Origin: Macrocystis pyrifera
Lineage: Eukaryota > Sar > Phaeophyceae > Laminariales > Laminariaceae
NCBI GenBank assembly: GCA_031763025.1
Contig: JASSKH010000022.1
Location: 2,293,232-2,357,231 of the forward strand
DNA length: 64,000 nucleotides
Direction: 5' to 3'
Below, piece by piece: positions 1 through 10,370 of this stretch; the first letter of the stretch is position 1, and every line of letters starts with the position of its first letter. Below the pieces are notes generated by a model. The model was given only the letters and a program-made list of their open reading frames with translations. It was not told where the DNA came from and did no database searches. Made by a program: the position numbers and the translations under genes.

Positions 1-67
1 AAAATAGGTAAATATGTAGGTTTTTATATACATACCATAGGTCCTGTTAACTGTGGACCCCGTAATA
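1..67 (+). mobile_element. MITE-A copy 1, cut by window start
   Basis: Right part of the MITE-A family: the internal AT-rich block, then the right inverted repeat ending CCCCGTAATA. The left end lies outside the window. 'Plus' for this family means the internal block reads AGGTAAATATATAGG. Confidence 0.85.
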
Positions 68-134
68 GGGTTGCTCAGACGTCAATATTAATACCGTACC
101 GGGCTGTCCCTTGCATTTTGCGTCCGGAGTAGTA

Positions 135-242
135 TTACGGGGGTCCATAGTAAATAGGACCTAATATTGTTATTAAAAATAGGTAAATATATAGGTTTTT
201 ATGTATACCATAGGTCCTATTAACTATGGACCCCCCCGTAAT
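135..242 (+). mobile_element. MITE-A copy 2 (Tc1/mariner- or Stowaway-like)
   Basis: Complete 108-bp element that serves as the type copy. The termini are TTACGGGGGTCCATAG and its complement, flanked by TA on both sides. About 27 bp of inverted repeat surrounds an AT-rich core of about 55 bp. There is no coding capacity. The TA duplication is supported by nested copies elsewhere in the window (42064, 63429). The superfamily is inferred from the TA target and small size; the transposase source is not visible. Confidence 0.9.
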
Positions 243-985
243 ATTGCTTTTTACTTTTTTCTGATGGGTTTTAAAACGCGCGCTTGTCGATGCGCACACA
301 ATGCTAAAGATTCAGCCTGACTGAACACTGAGGTAACGGCCAGCGAGCGCTGAATGGCGGTGCCGACCCTTAGGGATTGCAACCCCTCGAGTGACTCCGA
401 GGTCCCGGCGGAACAGCCGGTGGATCCCGGATTGTGCTTTTTTTTTTAGAGAGACACCCTATATCCATCCACACTGAGGCTAACAGTCAGCTTGCTGTGA
501 CCGTTAGCTCACTGGCGAGGGGTGCATCTCTAGCTATACAATATTGGCGGATGGTGATCAAACAACAAACCCCCCCTGCACACACACACTGAAGAACTGT
601 CTGCAAAACGTAAGGAGCGCATTGTTTCGGTCAAGTGCCGTTCCGTACTTGTACAAAGTAAGACGGGCGAGAAGTTAGCGCGTCGCTCCTCCGCTGGGGT
701 GGATTTGTCGACCCGAGCTTCCTCTCTCTCCAAACACATTTTTGAGAGGGATAGTTCGACACACACACGATGAAACGTTTTATGGCTTTGGAATGCGTCG
801 CCGTCGAGACATTCCCACAGACACCCGCGCACCTCTTTGGCCTTTTTTTTCTCACGCCTCTCGGTTGTGGTGTATCCCCCTAATTCGGCCTGGCACGCTA
901 AGCGTCGACTGCGTCCGCCTATATGTCCCATTGCTCGGAAAAAATCGTCCGAGAGAGGGGGGGTGTTATCTTATCACCCGTGTGA
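243..985. other. Intergenic, nothing recognised
   Basis: Mixed-composition DNA without a supported gene. The short ORFs on both strands show no domain. The last bases carry an isolated TATCACCCGTGTGATA-like palindrome (969-985), related to the array at 20.9 kb. Confidence 0.5.
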
Positions 986-1406
986 TACCGCTATGACCGG
1001 TAATATAAGCTCCGTTTGATGTTCATATTATAGTCAAACGGGTGTTATATTATCGGTCAGAGCGGTATTTTACTGTCACTCTGGCCGGGAATATAGTCGC
1101 CGTTTGAGTACACATCTGATTCGTAATGCTGACTATATTTTCGACCACAGTGGTATAACACTATCTCTCTGGCCGAAAATACAGTACCCATTTGACGTTC
1201 ACACCTGATTATAAACGGGGATGATATTTTCGGCGAGAGGGTGGCCATGTAGGAATAACCAGAACGAGCCTTACGTTTCAGGAACCAGCACGGTGAAAAA
1301 AAAAACTCTTATACAAGTAAGGTGCCGCTGTGATCGGCAATATAAGGACTGCTTGAACATTAATACGAAGATCAAGCGGTCCTAATAATTCCGCCCATAT
1401 GGCGAT
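986..1406. mobile_element. Four consecutive MITE-L foldback elements
   Basis: Four short inverted-repeat units lie at about 986-1067, 1071-1156, 1157-1246 and 1321-1406. Each opens with a variant of ACTCTGGCCGNAAATATAG and closes with its complement, and carries an inner inverted pair CCGTTTGA/TCAAACGG. Units are 82-90 bp and diverged from each other. The same family recurs at 18.6, 19.4 and 56.2 kb, so this looks like a tandem or clustered foldback MITE rather than a satellite. Confidence 0.65.
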
Positions 1407-1414
1407 ACATACGT

Positions 1415-1524
1415 ATTACGGGGGGGGCTATAGTAAACAGGACCAAATGTTGTTAGTAAAAATGGGTAAATATATAGGTTTTTATGTACACCATAGGTCC
1501 TGTTAACTATGGTCCCCCGTAATA
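1415..1524 (+). mobile_element. MITE-A copy 3
   Basis: Complete copy. The left end has a G-run expansion (TTACGGGGGGGG). TA borders are present. Confidence 0.85.
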
Positions 1525-1583
1525 GTTAAAGTTTTCGCCGGGGCGGGGTTGGTTGGCTTATTTCTTTACTATTTTCTTTTTAT

Positions 1584-1810
1584 GCATCCTCCACAAAAGG
1601 AGATGCTGTGTGGGGGCGGGGGGGGGGGGGGGGGGGTGGGAGCAGTGGCTTATTTTCTTCTTCTTCTTTTTTCATGTTTTCTATCCTCCACACAAAGGAG
1701 ATGCTTTGTTGAGGGGGGGGGGGAGGGGGGAAGGGTGGTCGGCATATATGTATTTTTTTTATTCTGTTACTGCTGTATGTGTCTTCCACACATAGAGATG
1801 CTGTTATTTC
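1584..1810 (+). repeat. Three hairpin units, two followed by G-runs
   Basis: The motif CTCCACAAAAGGAGATGCT, with a CTCC/GGAG stem, occurs at about 1589. Variants follow at about 1686 and 1782. The first two are each followed by a G-rich run (19 G from 1618, then an interrupted run from 1711). Spacing is roughly 97 bp with T-rich DNA between. Function unknown. Confidence 0.55.
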
Positions 1811-1931
1811 GTACTCTACGAGTGTGTTGGACTTGATATCGGACTGGAATTGCCGTTCCCACTGCCGCTGCCACATCATAGATGGAATATGATGCGAAAA
1901 AAACGAGCCGGTGTATATGTTAGAAGGAGCT

Positions 1932-2225
1932 GGGGGAGGGGGGGGGGGGGGTGTACTCAATAGGAGAGATGTACTCGATCTCATGCATGGCCGTAGTCGT
2001 ATGACCATAGACCCTCGCATCCCTACAATGCCGGGACGGAGCATGTCGGGTTTTCACCGACCAGGCAGACATTGCTTGCACCAAGCGCGAAGCGCCGTGA
2101 GGTGTCCGGCGAGTCGCATGAAGGGTGAGCTGCATCCTACTAAGAACCGCTTGTGAGGCGGACTTGCATATGGATGACAGCTTCAATGAGTTAGTTTAAT
2201 TTCCGGTGTAGCCACTTCCAGAGAC
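1932..2225 (-). mobile_element. Poly-C-tailed repeat (family PC), 5'-truncated
   Basis: On the minus strand it reads from the ACTAACTCATTGAAGC region to ...ATTGAGTAC and a run of about 20 C. The plus strand shows it as a leading G-run. The full family is ~550 bp (see 57766-58309). No ORF is conserved between copies. Confidence 0.8.
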
Positions 2226-2403
2226 GGGGGGGGGGGGGGTGTACTCGATAGGAGAGATGTACTCGATCTCATGCATGGCCGTAGTCGTATGACCATAGAC
2301 CCTCGCATCCCTACATTGCCGGGACGGAGCACGTCGGGTTTTCACCGACCAGGCAGGCATTGCTTGCACCAAGCGCGAAGCGCCGTGAGGTGTCCGGCGA
2401 GTT
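2226..2403 (-). mobile_element. PC repeat, truncated, tandem to previous copy
   Basis: Abuts the preceding copy through a 14-bp G-run and is in the same orientation. It stops abruptly after GTGTCCGGCGAG. A weaker fragment follows at 2466-2535. Confidence 0.75.
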
Positions 2404-2639
2404 GACAGGCCCCCGTGTCTGGCATGGAGATAGAGAGAGGTTGGAAGGGGGCGGGGGAGGGCGAGATGTATTAACGCCATGCATGGCCGCAGTTGCATGA
2501 CCGTATATGTTCGCATCGCGAGAGGGGGGGGGGGGGTGATAGCTGAAAGAGGTCCATACCCTTGCCGCAGGGACATAGAGAAGCTAGAACGGCTAGGTGA
2601 GGGTAAGGGGACGGGGATAGGGGGGTGGGTGGGCGCAGG

Positions 2640-2730
2640 GGCGCGTACTCACTTGTTGCTGGCCTTGAGGCATTTGACCATTGACCACGCACCCATTTCG
2701 AGACGGAGCAGCACCGTTCCTACCCCTAAG
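2640..2730 (-). mobile_element. LINE 3' end fragment (poly-C LINE)
   Basis: The complement contains a variant of GCAAGCAACAAATGAGTAC followed by a C-rich run. This is the same 3' terminus as the LINE remnant at 48.5-49.9 kb. It is heavily 5'-truncated and non-coding. Confidence 0.6.
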
Positions 2731-3654
2731 AGACACCTTCCTGACCCCTCGCGTGGGGATGGAGCCTGGATGCGGTTTAGCATTCGCAGATTAGAGGATA
2801 AATGAGGGTTTCTTCAAGAAGGGTGGGGGGGCGTGCGGGGGGAGGGGGAGGGGGACTTAGACGCATCGCGAGGGGGTGGAGCCTGGGTGCGGCGCTAGAG
2901 TTCGAAGATTTTGAGGGTAGATGAGCGCGCGATAAGAGAGAGCCGGAGCATGGGCAGCACGTGTATGTTGTTCACATCCATCAAACCGTTCGTTCTGCCC
3001 GTCGACCGTCGACACCCAGCACACCCGGCGTCCGTGCCGGTTCTTCATCCGAGAGAGATCACATCAAGCTCTGTAGTCGCAGGATTACGACGCAGAGATA
3101 ATACTTTGTAAGCGCGCAAAGGAAGTAAAAAAGGTACGCCAGGTGGAAATAGGTATCGAGAGGAGTTGTTAATAGAGTTTGTGTTGGTACAAAGTGGCTA
3201 CCGTATTTCAAGATTTTCACCGGGTTTTGTTCTCTCTTTTTTTTTTTTTTCCTGTGAGTCACGGGCGTTGAAGTTTGAAGGTGTTTGCTGCACAACGGTA
3301 ACGCTGCCGACCGGAAAGCGTGTCAACGAAAAGCAGGTGTATGTAGTAGTTACCGTACTTTTAATAGCAATATTGGTCCTATTTGCTATGGCCCACCGCC
3401 GTAGTGTCGCAACTCGCCGTGCGTGACACATAAATACGTACGAGTACATACGTGGTTCCAGGTACTGCTGTACCCGATATTGAATACGTATGTGTGTCGT
3501 ATGCTAATTTGTGTTTTGATTGTCACGCTAGGTTTTGTCATTCCTTTGGGTGTTCTTTTGCTTCTGGGGAGTGTTTTGGAGTGATCAGCGTTGACGCTCA
3601 AGCTATATATATATATAAATATCGCTTTTTCGGATGGCAAACACGCTAAGAATA
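2731..3654. other. Intergenic, nothing recognised
   Basis: A G-rich block at 2820-2860 is flanked by two diverged copies of a motif reading GGGGATGGAGCCTGGATGCGG (about 2755 and 2872). No supported gene. Confidence 0.4.
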
Positions 3655-3925
3655 GTCCGGTAGTTGTCCCTCCATAGTGCCGGTTGAGTAGTGCCGGCTG
3701 CCCTATATAGTGCCGGCTGCCCTATATAGTGCCGGTTAGGTAGTGCCCCGGTTGAGTAGTGCCGACCGCCCGACATAGTTTCCTGAGAAATCGCTCGGCA
3801 CAGATGGGATGGATTAGCCAGTGTGATGGCTAGCCGAGTAATAGTGCCGGTTGCCGCTATATAGTGCCGGTGTTGTTGCCTGGCGCTTATGGCACCGGCA
3901 CTATCGTGGCGACCGGCACAACTAG
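3655..3925. repeat. TAGTGCCGG tandem/inverted repeat block
   Basis: The motif TAGTGCCGGYTG is repeated about ten times at 19-21 bp spacing near 3675-3770 and more loosely to 3875. It ends in inverted versions (GGCACCGGCACTA) near 3890-3925. It can form several competing hairpins. No coding role is evident. Confidence 0.7.
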
Positions 3926-3989
3926 AGGGTGCTGTAATACTGCATGGAGCATAAAACTTCAACTACGTCATCCAGTCATTAAAACAGCT

Positions 3990-4094
3990 ATTACGGGGGA
4001 CCATAGTTAATTGGACCAAATATTTGTAAATCTAGGTATAAATATAGGTTTTTTATGTATAGCATAGGTCCTATTAACTATGGATCCCCGTAAT
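3990..4094 (+). mobile_element. MITE-A copy 4
   Basis: Complete; TA on both sides. Confidence 0.85.
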
Positions 4095-4191
4095 AAAGAA
4101 TAAACGAAAAAAACGTACCAGGTATACGAGTGCACAGGAACAGCAAAACAGGAACGGCCTACTACGATCACTCGAGAAAAAAAACATCTAT

Positions 4192-4300
4192 CTCGGGGGA
4201 ACATGGTGATCGGGACCAAATTTGCTCAGTAAAAATGTTGTAATATGTGATTTATTGTGTGTAATATGGGTCCTGATTACTGCTGTAGTCCCCCGTAATT
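4192..4300 (+). mobile_element. MITE-A copy 5, diverged
   Basis: The left end is degenerate (CTCGGGGGAACATGG) and the right end is CCCCCGTAAT. It is one of the most diverged copies in the window. Confidence 0.65.
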
Positions 4301-4408
4301 TTCTACTATGGTTACTGGACAGATGAGAGAGAGGGAGCACCCTCTATGGGAAGCCAGAACAAGCAAGCCTATTGTACCAGGCTGTTTGTTAACAATAGCA
4401 TATCTCCT

Positions 4409-4517
4409 TGTACGGGGGACCATAGTTAATAGGACATACGGAAAACACAAACACCCAGATATTTTTCATATTTTTACCTACAAAATTTGGTCCTATTTAC
4501 TATGGCCCCCCGTAATA
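4409..4517 (-). mobile_element. MITE-A copy 6
   Basis: Complete, reversed core. The first TTAC is reduced to GTAC. Confidence 0.8.
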
Positions 4518-4638
4518 CCTACAGCATTTTACCTGGCATGCATACGAAGTGACTTGCGCCCACCCCATTCACAGCGCGATGGTTAACAAACCAGGTACAT
4601 ACATAACAATAGGTGCGAAGGACCAGTGATCGCCCCGG

Positions 4639-5106
4639 TCCATGGTCACACAACCACGGCCATGCATGATCTCGAGTACCCCCCCCCCCCCCCCCCCCCC
4701 TATATATTTTCTAGGTTGGGTTGGCGTCGGTTGGAAACAACACTGTAAAGCATGCCGCTCACTTCTTGATGAGTTAGACAACCAGGTTACACACCGTCGT
4801 GTCCTTTTTGGCGGTCGGCTACAGCTGGTGATCTACTTGCAGTTAGATCATTTGTGCGGGGTGGACAACCTTCACTCCGCACAAGGGGAAGGATCGTATC
4901 ACGCAGTGAAAACCCGACGTGCCTCGTCCCGGCCTCGTAGGGATGCGAGGGTCTGTGGCCATACGTACGGTTACGGCCATGCATGACATTGAGTACCCCC
5001 CCCCCCCCCCCCCCCCCCCCCCCTCTCCCCCTCCCATTCCATACGACTACGGCCATATGCATGACAATTACTAAGGCAAGCAACAAATGAATACGCCCCC
5101 CGCCCC
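4639..5106 (+). mobile_element. Cluster of PC repeats with LINE-type tail
   Basis: A PC tail fragment ends in 22 C (4679-4700). A PC copy at 4714-5023 has an internal deletion near 4906 and ends in 28 C. A short hybrid piece at 5041-5106 joins the PC end (ACGGCCATATGCATGA) to the LINE end (GGCAAGCAACAAATGA) before a C-rich run. All are in one orientation. The hybrid is consistent with template switching. Confidence 0.7.
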
Positions 5107-5273
5107 GGTTAAATTAACGTCCATGCATAGCAGGGTCCATGATATGTGGACACACCCAGTTGCACACGCAAGAGTCTCCAAATATGTCTCTGGATACTCT
5201 TTTATGGTCGTACTTGGCATTTATTGCTCCAAGGTAAAGTATTTCTGCGTTGGGGCGTTTGTATTAGGCGCGC

Positions 5274-5495
5274 GGGGGTGGGGGGGGAGGGGGGGGGTGT
5301 ACTCATTATCGTGCGTGGCCGTAGTCGTAGGACCATAGACCCTCGCATACCTACAATGCCGGCATTGAGCGCGTCGGGTTCTCACCGACCAGGCAGGCAT
5401 CGCTTGCACCATGGGCGAAGCATCGTGAAGTGATTGGTGGCGAGTGGCAAAAAGGGTGAGCTGAATCCTACTCAGAACCGCTTTTTAGTCGGATT
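5274..5495 (-). mobile_element. PC repeat, truncated
   Basis: Minus-strand copy ending in the complement of the G-run at 5274-5297. It covers the last ~210 bp of the family. Confidence 0.75.
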
Positions 5496-5518
5496 TTTCT
5501 TGTTGGAGCCGGGGAGCC

Positions 5519-5625
5519 GGGGGGGGGGGGGGTGTGTGGGGGTATACTTATCATCATGCGCGGCCGAATCGTGGCCATCGGCCCTTGCATCCCTGCAGTG
5601 CCGGGGGGAGGGGGGGGGGGGGGGT
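5519..5625 (-). mobile_element. PC repeat fragment between two G-runs
   Basis: Only the last ~80 bp of the family, bounded by G-runs at 5520 and 5603, in the same orientation as its neighbour. Confidence 0.65.
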
Positions 5626-5739
5626 GATACATATCTCCACCCCAAACCCTAACGAGGCCTGTCCCTGACTGCCCCGCAATGACACTACGTGGTACATCCA
5701 TGATTTTCTGAGTAACCCTGTAGTGCATGACACTATGAC

Positions 5740-5970
5740 AGTAAATGCAGCATTTTTTCTTATTAAATTCAGTAGATCGTTACTAAATCCGGCATACCGT
5801 ACACGAAGTATCATAGTGAAACTACTTAAATCCAGCATATTTTTACTAAATCCGGTACACTTTGACCAAATCCAGCTTAATGTGACAAACTACTTACTTA
5901 AAATCAAGTATATTTTACTAACTCCAGTACATTATGACCAAATCCGGCACAATAAAAGTGACCTTCCTCA
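5740..5970. repeat. AT-rich degenerate repeat of ACTAAATCCGG
   Basis: The short motif (T)ACTAAATCCGG(C/T)A or ACCAAATCCRGC occurs about eight times at irregular 20-50 bp spacing. No ORF is conserved across it. Confidence 0.5.
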
Positions 5971-6022
5971 TGTCAAGAATCTGGCAAAAATACTCTTCCT
6001 TCCTGGGCCCCCAGAGATTGCT

Positions 6023-6136
6023 GTTACGGGGGACCATAGTTAACGGGACCAAATATTGTCAGTAAAAATAGGTAAATATATAGGTTTTCGTTTACACCGT
6101 AGGTCCTATTTACAAAGTACGCCCCCACCCGTAATG
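6023..6136 (+). mobile_element. MITE-A copy 7
   Basis: Complete, with a diverged right arm (AAAGTACGCCCCCACCCGTAAT). Confidence 0.8.
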
Positions 6137-6621
6137 CTGCGGTTTGCCCTAAACGACCTCTGTTATTATATAATAGGGTACCCCTTCGTCTCATAGAATG
6201 TGTATGTCGTGCCTGTCGTATCCAGTATGACGACACGGCGTTGCGTTGCGTACCATTAATAGCTTGCTGCGTGCTTATACATACGCCTAGCAATGATCCT
6301 TCGACGAGCGCAGCTACAAACTCGCCACCCTCGCGGTGGAAAGCTCTGGGCGCCTCGGAAAGGAAGGCAGCGATCTAATTGATCAGTTGGCGACAGGCAT
6401 AGTTGGAGGGACGGACGGATCGTCCCTGGCGCGGACGGGCGTCTGCAAAGAACGCCTCTTCCAGATCCCATCTCCGTGACCACACAGGGCGCAATTTCAC
6501 GTAGAGTACACAGGTATAAACTTGCCCTGAGGGACCGCCAGGCCGCTAGGGGAAGGGAGGAAGAAGCCTGAGGAATGCGGCCAGTGACGTGGGGATGGAA
6601 CGTCGATGAGGAATAGACTAT
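6137..6621. other. Intergenic, nothing recognised
   Basis: No domain-bearing ORF and no repeat shared with the rest of the window. Confidence 0.4.
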
Positions 6622-6796
6622 ATTATACTGGTAGCTAGAATGAAGTGTGGTGGGGAATGGGAATTTGGAAACGACAGGAAGAGAAGTGTATGAGGGATAC
6701 TACTGATTTAGGGAAGGATACTTAGTTTATACAGGAACGGCATCTCATCTACGCTATTTTGTCAGAAGGCAAGCATAATAATAATAACAATAATAA
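6622..6796 (+). mobile_element. K repeat with (TAA)n tail, copy 1
   Basis: About 175 bp, closely matching 25591-25761. It ends GGCAAGCATAATAATAATAA. The simple (TAA)n tail and sharp 3' end suggest a 5'-truncated non-LTR retroelement. The element's coding part is not recognisable. Confidence 0.6.
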
Positions 6797-6809
6797 TGAT
6801 GTAGTACCT

Positions 6810-6895
6810 CCAAATATACCGAAATATAATCACCATATCGTTTAAAAATGGGTGTAAAAATGGTGCTTATATAACGGGACAGAGTGGTATGGCGT
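6810..6895. mobile_element. MITE-L, partial
   Basis: The right end GGGACAGAGTGGTAT is clear; the left arm (CCGAAATATAATCACC) is diverged. Confidence 0.45.
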
Positions 6896-7050
6896 TGTTT
6901 TGTGACCACAGAACTCGTATCTCTCTAGGATTGAAGAATCGGCACGAACACTGGTGGTTGGGTTGTGCAGCTGGATGTCGATCGGTGGAAAGAACGGCGG
7001 TTCAATTAACGTTTAATGCGAAGAACACACACATACACACATCGTAGCGA
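6896..7050 (+). repeat. F repeat, diverged copy
   Basis: Related to the left arm of the inverted repeat at 14236-14770. It shares CACAGARCTCGTATCT, CTGGATGTCGA and the terminal (CA)n, with an extra insert near 6960. Confidence 0.6.
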
Positions 7051-7215
7051 CCCAAGACAACAATGAATGGTTTTGAGAAATTTTGGTTGTTATCAGTTAT
7101 CGACCGGCTACGCGCGCGGCGGTAGCGCCCAGCGCCCAGCGCCAGGACGGCGGGTCATACGTGTACTAATTGATATTATTTTTACTTTTTTTTTATAAAA
7201 GAACGAACAGCTATT

Positions 7216-7331
7216 ATTACGGGGGGGGGGGGCATAGTAAATAGGAACCTACGGTGTACTAAAAAAAACTATATATTTACCTATTTTTACTAACAATATG
7301 TGGTCCCATTTACTATACGGTCCCCCGTATG
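7216..7331 (-). mobile_element. MITE-A copy 8
   Basis: Complete; the left G-run is expanded to 12. Confidence 0.8.
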
Positions 7332-7376
7332 AGTTGTGTGTGAGATCGAGGATTTCGTCGAAAACTCGTCATCTTC

Positions 7377-7476
7377 TTAACCCCTTTCGTACGTACCGCG
7401 TCCCGATTTGGGGACAAACTAGTCTAATTCCAAGTGATTTGTCCCCAAAACGGGACTGCGGTACGAAAAGGGTTAA
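7377..7476. mobile_element. piggyBac-like MITE (MITE-P) copy 1
   Basis: A 92-bp element with arms CCCCTTTCGTAC and GTACGAAAAGGG is flanked on both sides by TTAA. A second inner inverted pair is ACGGGACT/GTCCCGAT next to TTTGGGGACAAA. TTAA targets with CCC...GGG termini are the signature of the piggyBac superfamily. No ORF. Confidence 0.8.
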
Positions 7477-7689
7477 AAGCTGTGTTGTGACACTGACACT
7501 GACTCTGACACTACGTAGCGATACTTCCATCGCTCGTACTTCGTACGCGGGTTTAATATGGCCTCACATGCCGGGCATGTATGTAAAACTCCGTATGCGA
7601 GGAGGACAAAATCTTGACGTTGGGAGCTGAAGAATTCCTGGAGCGGGTGTCTATATTTATTTACGAATTAATCAAATAAATGAAAATTG

Positions 7690-7800
7690 TTACGACGGGG
7701 GACCATAGTTAATAGGACCAAATATTGTAAGTAAAAATAGGTAAAGATATAGGATTTTGTGTGTGTCGTAGGTCCTGTTTACTATGGTCTCCCCCGTAAT
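7690..7800 (+). mobile_element. MITE-A copy 9
   Basis: Complete, with a 3-bp insertion after TTACG at the left end. Confidence 0.85.
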
Positions 7801-8434
7801 AATACAGATGTATGTACGAATACAGGTTCGTTTCGCACCCTCGGTGCCGTCGTATGACTCTTTTTCCCAAAATACTCGCGGACATCAACTTATTATTTGT
7901 TTTCATCTTTTCCCCCCGCTCCCCCGATCACGCAGTTTATTATGCGGTCGCCGCAACAAACAAATACTCGTCACCTTTTTTCGTCGTCATAAAATTGATC
8001 CCATCTGTTCAGACTGAAGTCCCCCCACAAGAAGGCTATGTCGCCAGTCCTGCCAGCAGTATAGTCAGGACGACATGCAGCCTGCATATACATGTGGCAG
8101 AAGTATCTGACCACCAAGAAGCAAGTTCTGGCTCAGAACGAACGCCACACGCAAAAAGGGGATTGATTGTAAAATTACGATGAATGGCACTTTCAACGGT
8201 GGGCAAACAGCAGTATTCCTCCCTACACTCCTTCTGCGAAACAACCCTCCCTATATTAGTTAGAGGTACGTATAGTACTACTGAGTATGCTCGTGTGCAC
8301 TTTCGACTGGTTCGTGCGCCGAAACATGACGAGAAATCAGTTTTTCCTTACGAACTATCATAAAAATACCTGGTATTGTAGGGAAAATGTAGACTAAAAA
8401 TGTTACGTAAAAAGGTGCAGTTTTCCTAAACTAC
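7801..8434. other. Intergenic, nothing recognised
   Basis: A 123-codon open frame (7812-8183) has no recognisable domain and is not supported as a gene. A TACCTGGTA 9-mer lies at 8367. Confidence 0.4.
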
Positions 8435-8785
8435 GGCGTCTCCGGTGGCTTGGTAGGTGGTCCGCGTGCCTGTCAAGATTAATTTCTTGGGTTCAAGTCT
8501 CACCGAGTGCATGCTCGTAGGGACTTTATCTTGCATAAAAAATTGATAGGCGGAATGCGCGAAATGAAAGCGTGAGTTAACATTAGCTACATTCGATGAA
8601 AATCGACGAGCAGAGGGAATGCTGAACCCTATGCGCGACAAAAAATAAAAGCACGTACGTACCGGGGGGGAGAAGGGACGACACCTGTGACCACGGCTTG
8701 TCCAAAAGATCGCTGAGGGTAAAACCTCCTACGATTTAGGCTGGAAAGTAAAAGTGATGATTGAAAAAAAAAAAAAAAAAAAAAA
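8435..8785 (+). mobile_element. SINE-B copy 1, full length
   Basis: About 350 bp: a tRNA-like head, a body, then TGATTG and about 22 A. The head has an A-box-like GGTGGCTTGGTAGGTGG and a B-box GGTTCAAGTCTC about 50 bp apart, as in RNA polymerase III promoters. The T-arm stem is clearer in the 13060 copy. CCTGTCA in the anticodon region resembles tRNA-Asp(GTC), a weak inference. Confidence 0.9.
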
Positions 8786-9112
8786 TGGGTGCGATTTTCC
8801 CCGCCAAACGACAAAAGACGGGTGGGGGGCGGCGTGGGTGCAGTTTCCGAAAAACATGGTTGTTTCGCAATCCCCCGAGATTGTCAGGGTTGAGGTTTTT
8901 CTCGGCCAATACGAGAAATCCCATTAGGCGCGGTTCCGACTGGTGCTAGGTGCTAGGAGGGAATAGGCCATTTTGTCGGAGGTTTTTCGGAACCGCTCGC
9001 TCCCGAGTGGCGGAAATGCCGTAAAGAAGAAAAAAAATGGCACTCTGATAATCCCCCCCCAGCGCCTAAGATAATATGCATATTTTTTTCCTGTGGAGGA
9101 GTGCACTACTAC
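8786..9112. other. Intergenic, nothing recognised
   Basis: No repeat or gene seen. Confidence 0.4.
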
Positions 9113-9222
9113 GTACGGGGAACCAAAGTGAATAGGACCTACGGTACACACAAAAAACCATATGTTTAGCGATTTTAACTATAATAATGCTATTAGGTCC
9201 TATTTCTATGGTCTCCCGTATT
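9113..9222 (-). mobile_element. MITE-A copy 10, diverged
   Basis: Both ends are mutated (GTACGGGGAACC; GTCTCCCGTATTA); the core is recognisable. Confidence 0.7.
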
Positions 9223-9633
9223 ACGAGATTACGAGATGATGAGTACCGGTATCACGTATTGGAGGGGGTTGCTGAGTACACTTATTTCCACACGGCATCC
9301 GTTTATTGTACAGCAGATACTACAGTTGTAGTAGTAGTAGTATACTCATCCACGATAAGCTTGATTGAGGAGACATCAATGAATGCTCATCATGTTGCCC
9401 GCTTTCGACGACCCCGTCTCCGTGCCGCTACGAGTACTGTGCCGCTACCGCTGTGCACCAGCACTGATGTAGTGCCCGGACCATTATTTCAAGCTATCAA
9501 TTAATAAGAATTTACAGAGTAGTACACGATCAACCATATCAAGTTTACAAGGTTCCCTCCGTACCACTACTACTACTACTACTACTACTGACTGCTGGGT
9601 CTCCCTCCGTGACCTGGACCTCCTGTGACTACT
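9223..9633. other. Intergenic with short TAC microsatellites
   Basis: Short (GTA)n near 9330 and (CTA)n near 9563-9588. No gene. Confidence 0.5.
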
Positions 9634-9737
9634 ATTACGGGGGCCATAGTAAATAGGACCAAATATTGTTAGTAAAAGTATGGAAATATATGGGTGTTTG
9701 TGTGTACCGTAGGTCCTATTAACTATGGTCCCCCGTA
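9634..9737 (+). mobile_element. MITE-A copy 11
   Basis: Right terminus shortened to CCCCGTA. Confidence 0.8.
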
Positions 9738-10370
9738 CAAGGAGCTATTGTTCCTGCCCCCTTCGACTGCCCCCTCCGGCTGCTCTTCCTAGTTTGGCTC
9801 TACTATTCGCAAAACCCACCCACACATCACTGATCGCCGGACTTGCTTCTTCCGTGCTGTACTCACCCGTCGGGAGCTTTAAGCCACAGGTAGGCACGCT
9901 TTTTCGGTTCTATAGGACCACGAAAAAAAAACTAAGACAGACGAAAGGGGAAAATACGTATTATTTTTGGTTTCTCATGTACGCTTTGCATACCTCAAAG
10001 AAAGCTTTGCATACCTCAAAGAAAGGCGTCCGCAGCCAGCTCCGAGATCCGCTGAGACAGCAGGCAGCTTGGTTGGGTTCCTGATCTGATGCGGCTGCTT
10101 GGGAGGATGGATGTGTTTCAGGCAGTTTATTATTATGTTTCTCCTCCCGCAGCGGCGCATTTCTGTCCGGCCTTGTCTTGGGTGCCGACCCTCTTGCGCT
10201 TTCCCCCCCCCCCCCCCCGGATTCTACTGGTAGTTCGTATTCCCACCTCGAAGGTCATCACATTATGCAATTGCTTAGCCGTGATTTCTAAGAAACCGAA
10301 GAATTCAAGGCGTGGTAAATGCTTGACACCCACATTCTTGACGCATATCGCCTTCTGTAGCCAGTAGTAT
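9738..10370. other. Intergenic, nothing recognised
   Basis: Contains a direct repeat of GCTTTGCATACCTCAAAGAAA (about 9982 and 10002) and a C-run at 10205. No gene. Confidence 0.4.

Noticed and set aside
1580..2044. Pro-rich minus-strand ORF, and similar Pro/Gly ORFs elsewhere
   Set aside because: Produced by C/G homopolymers and PC repeats.
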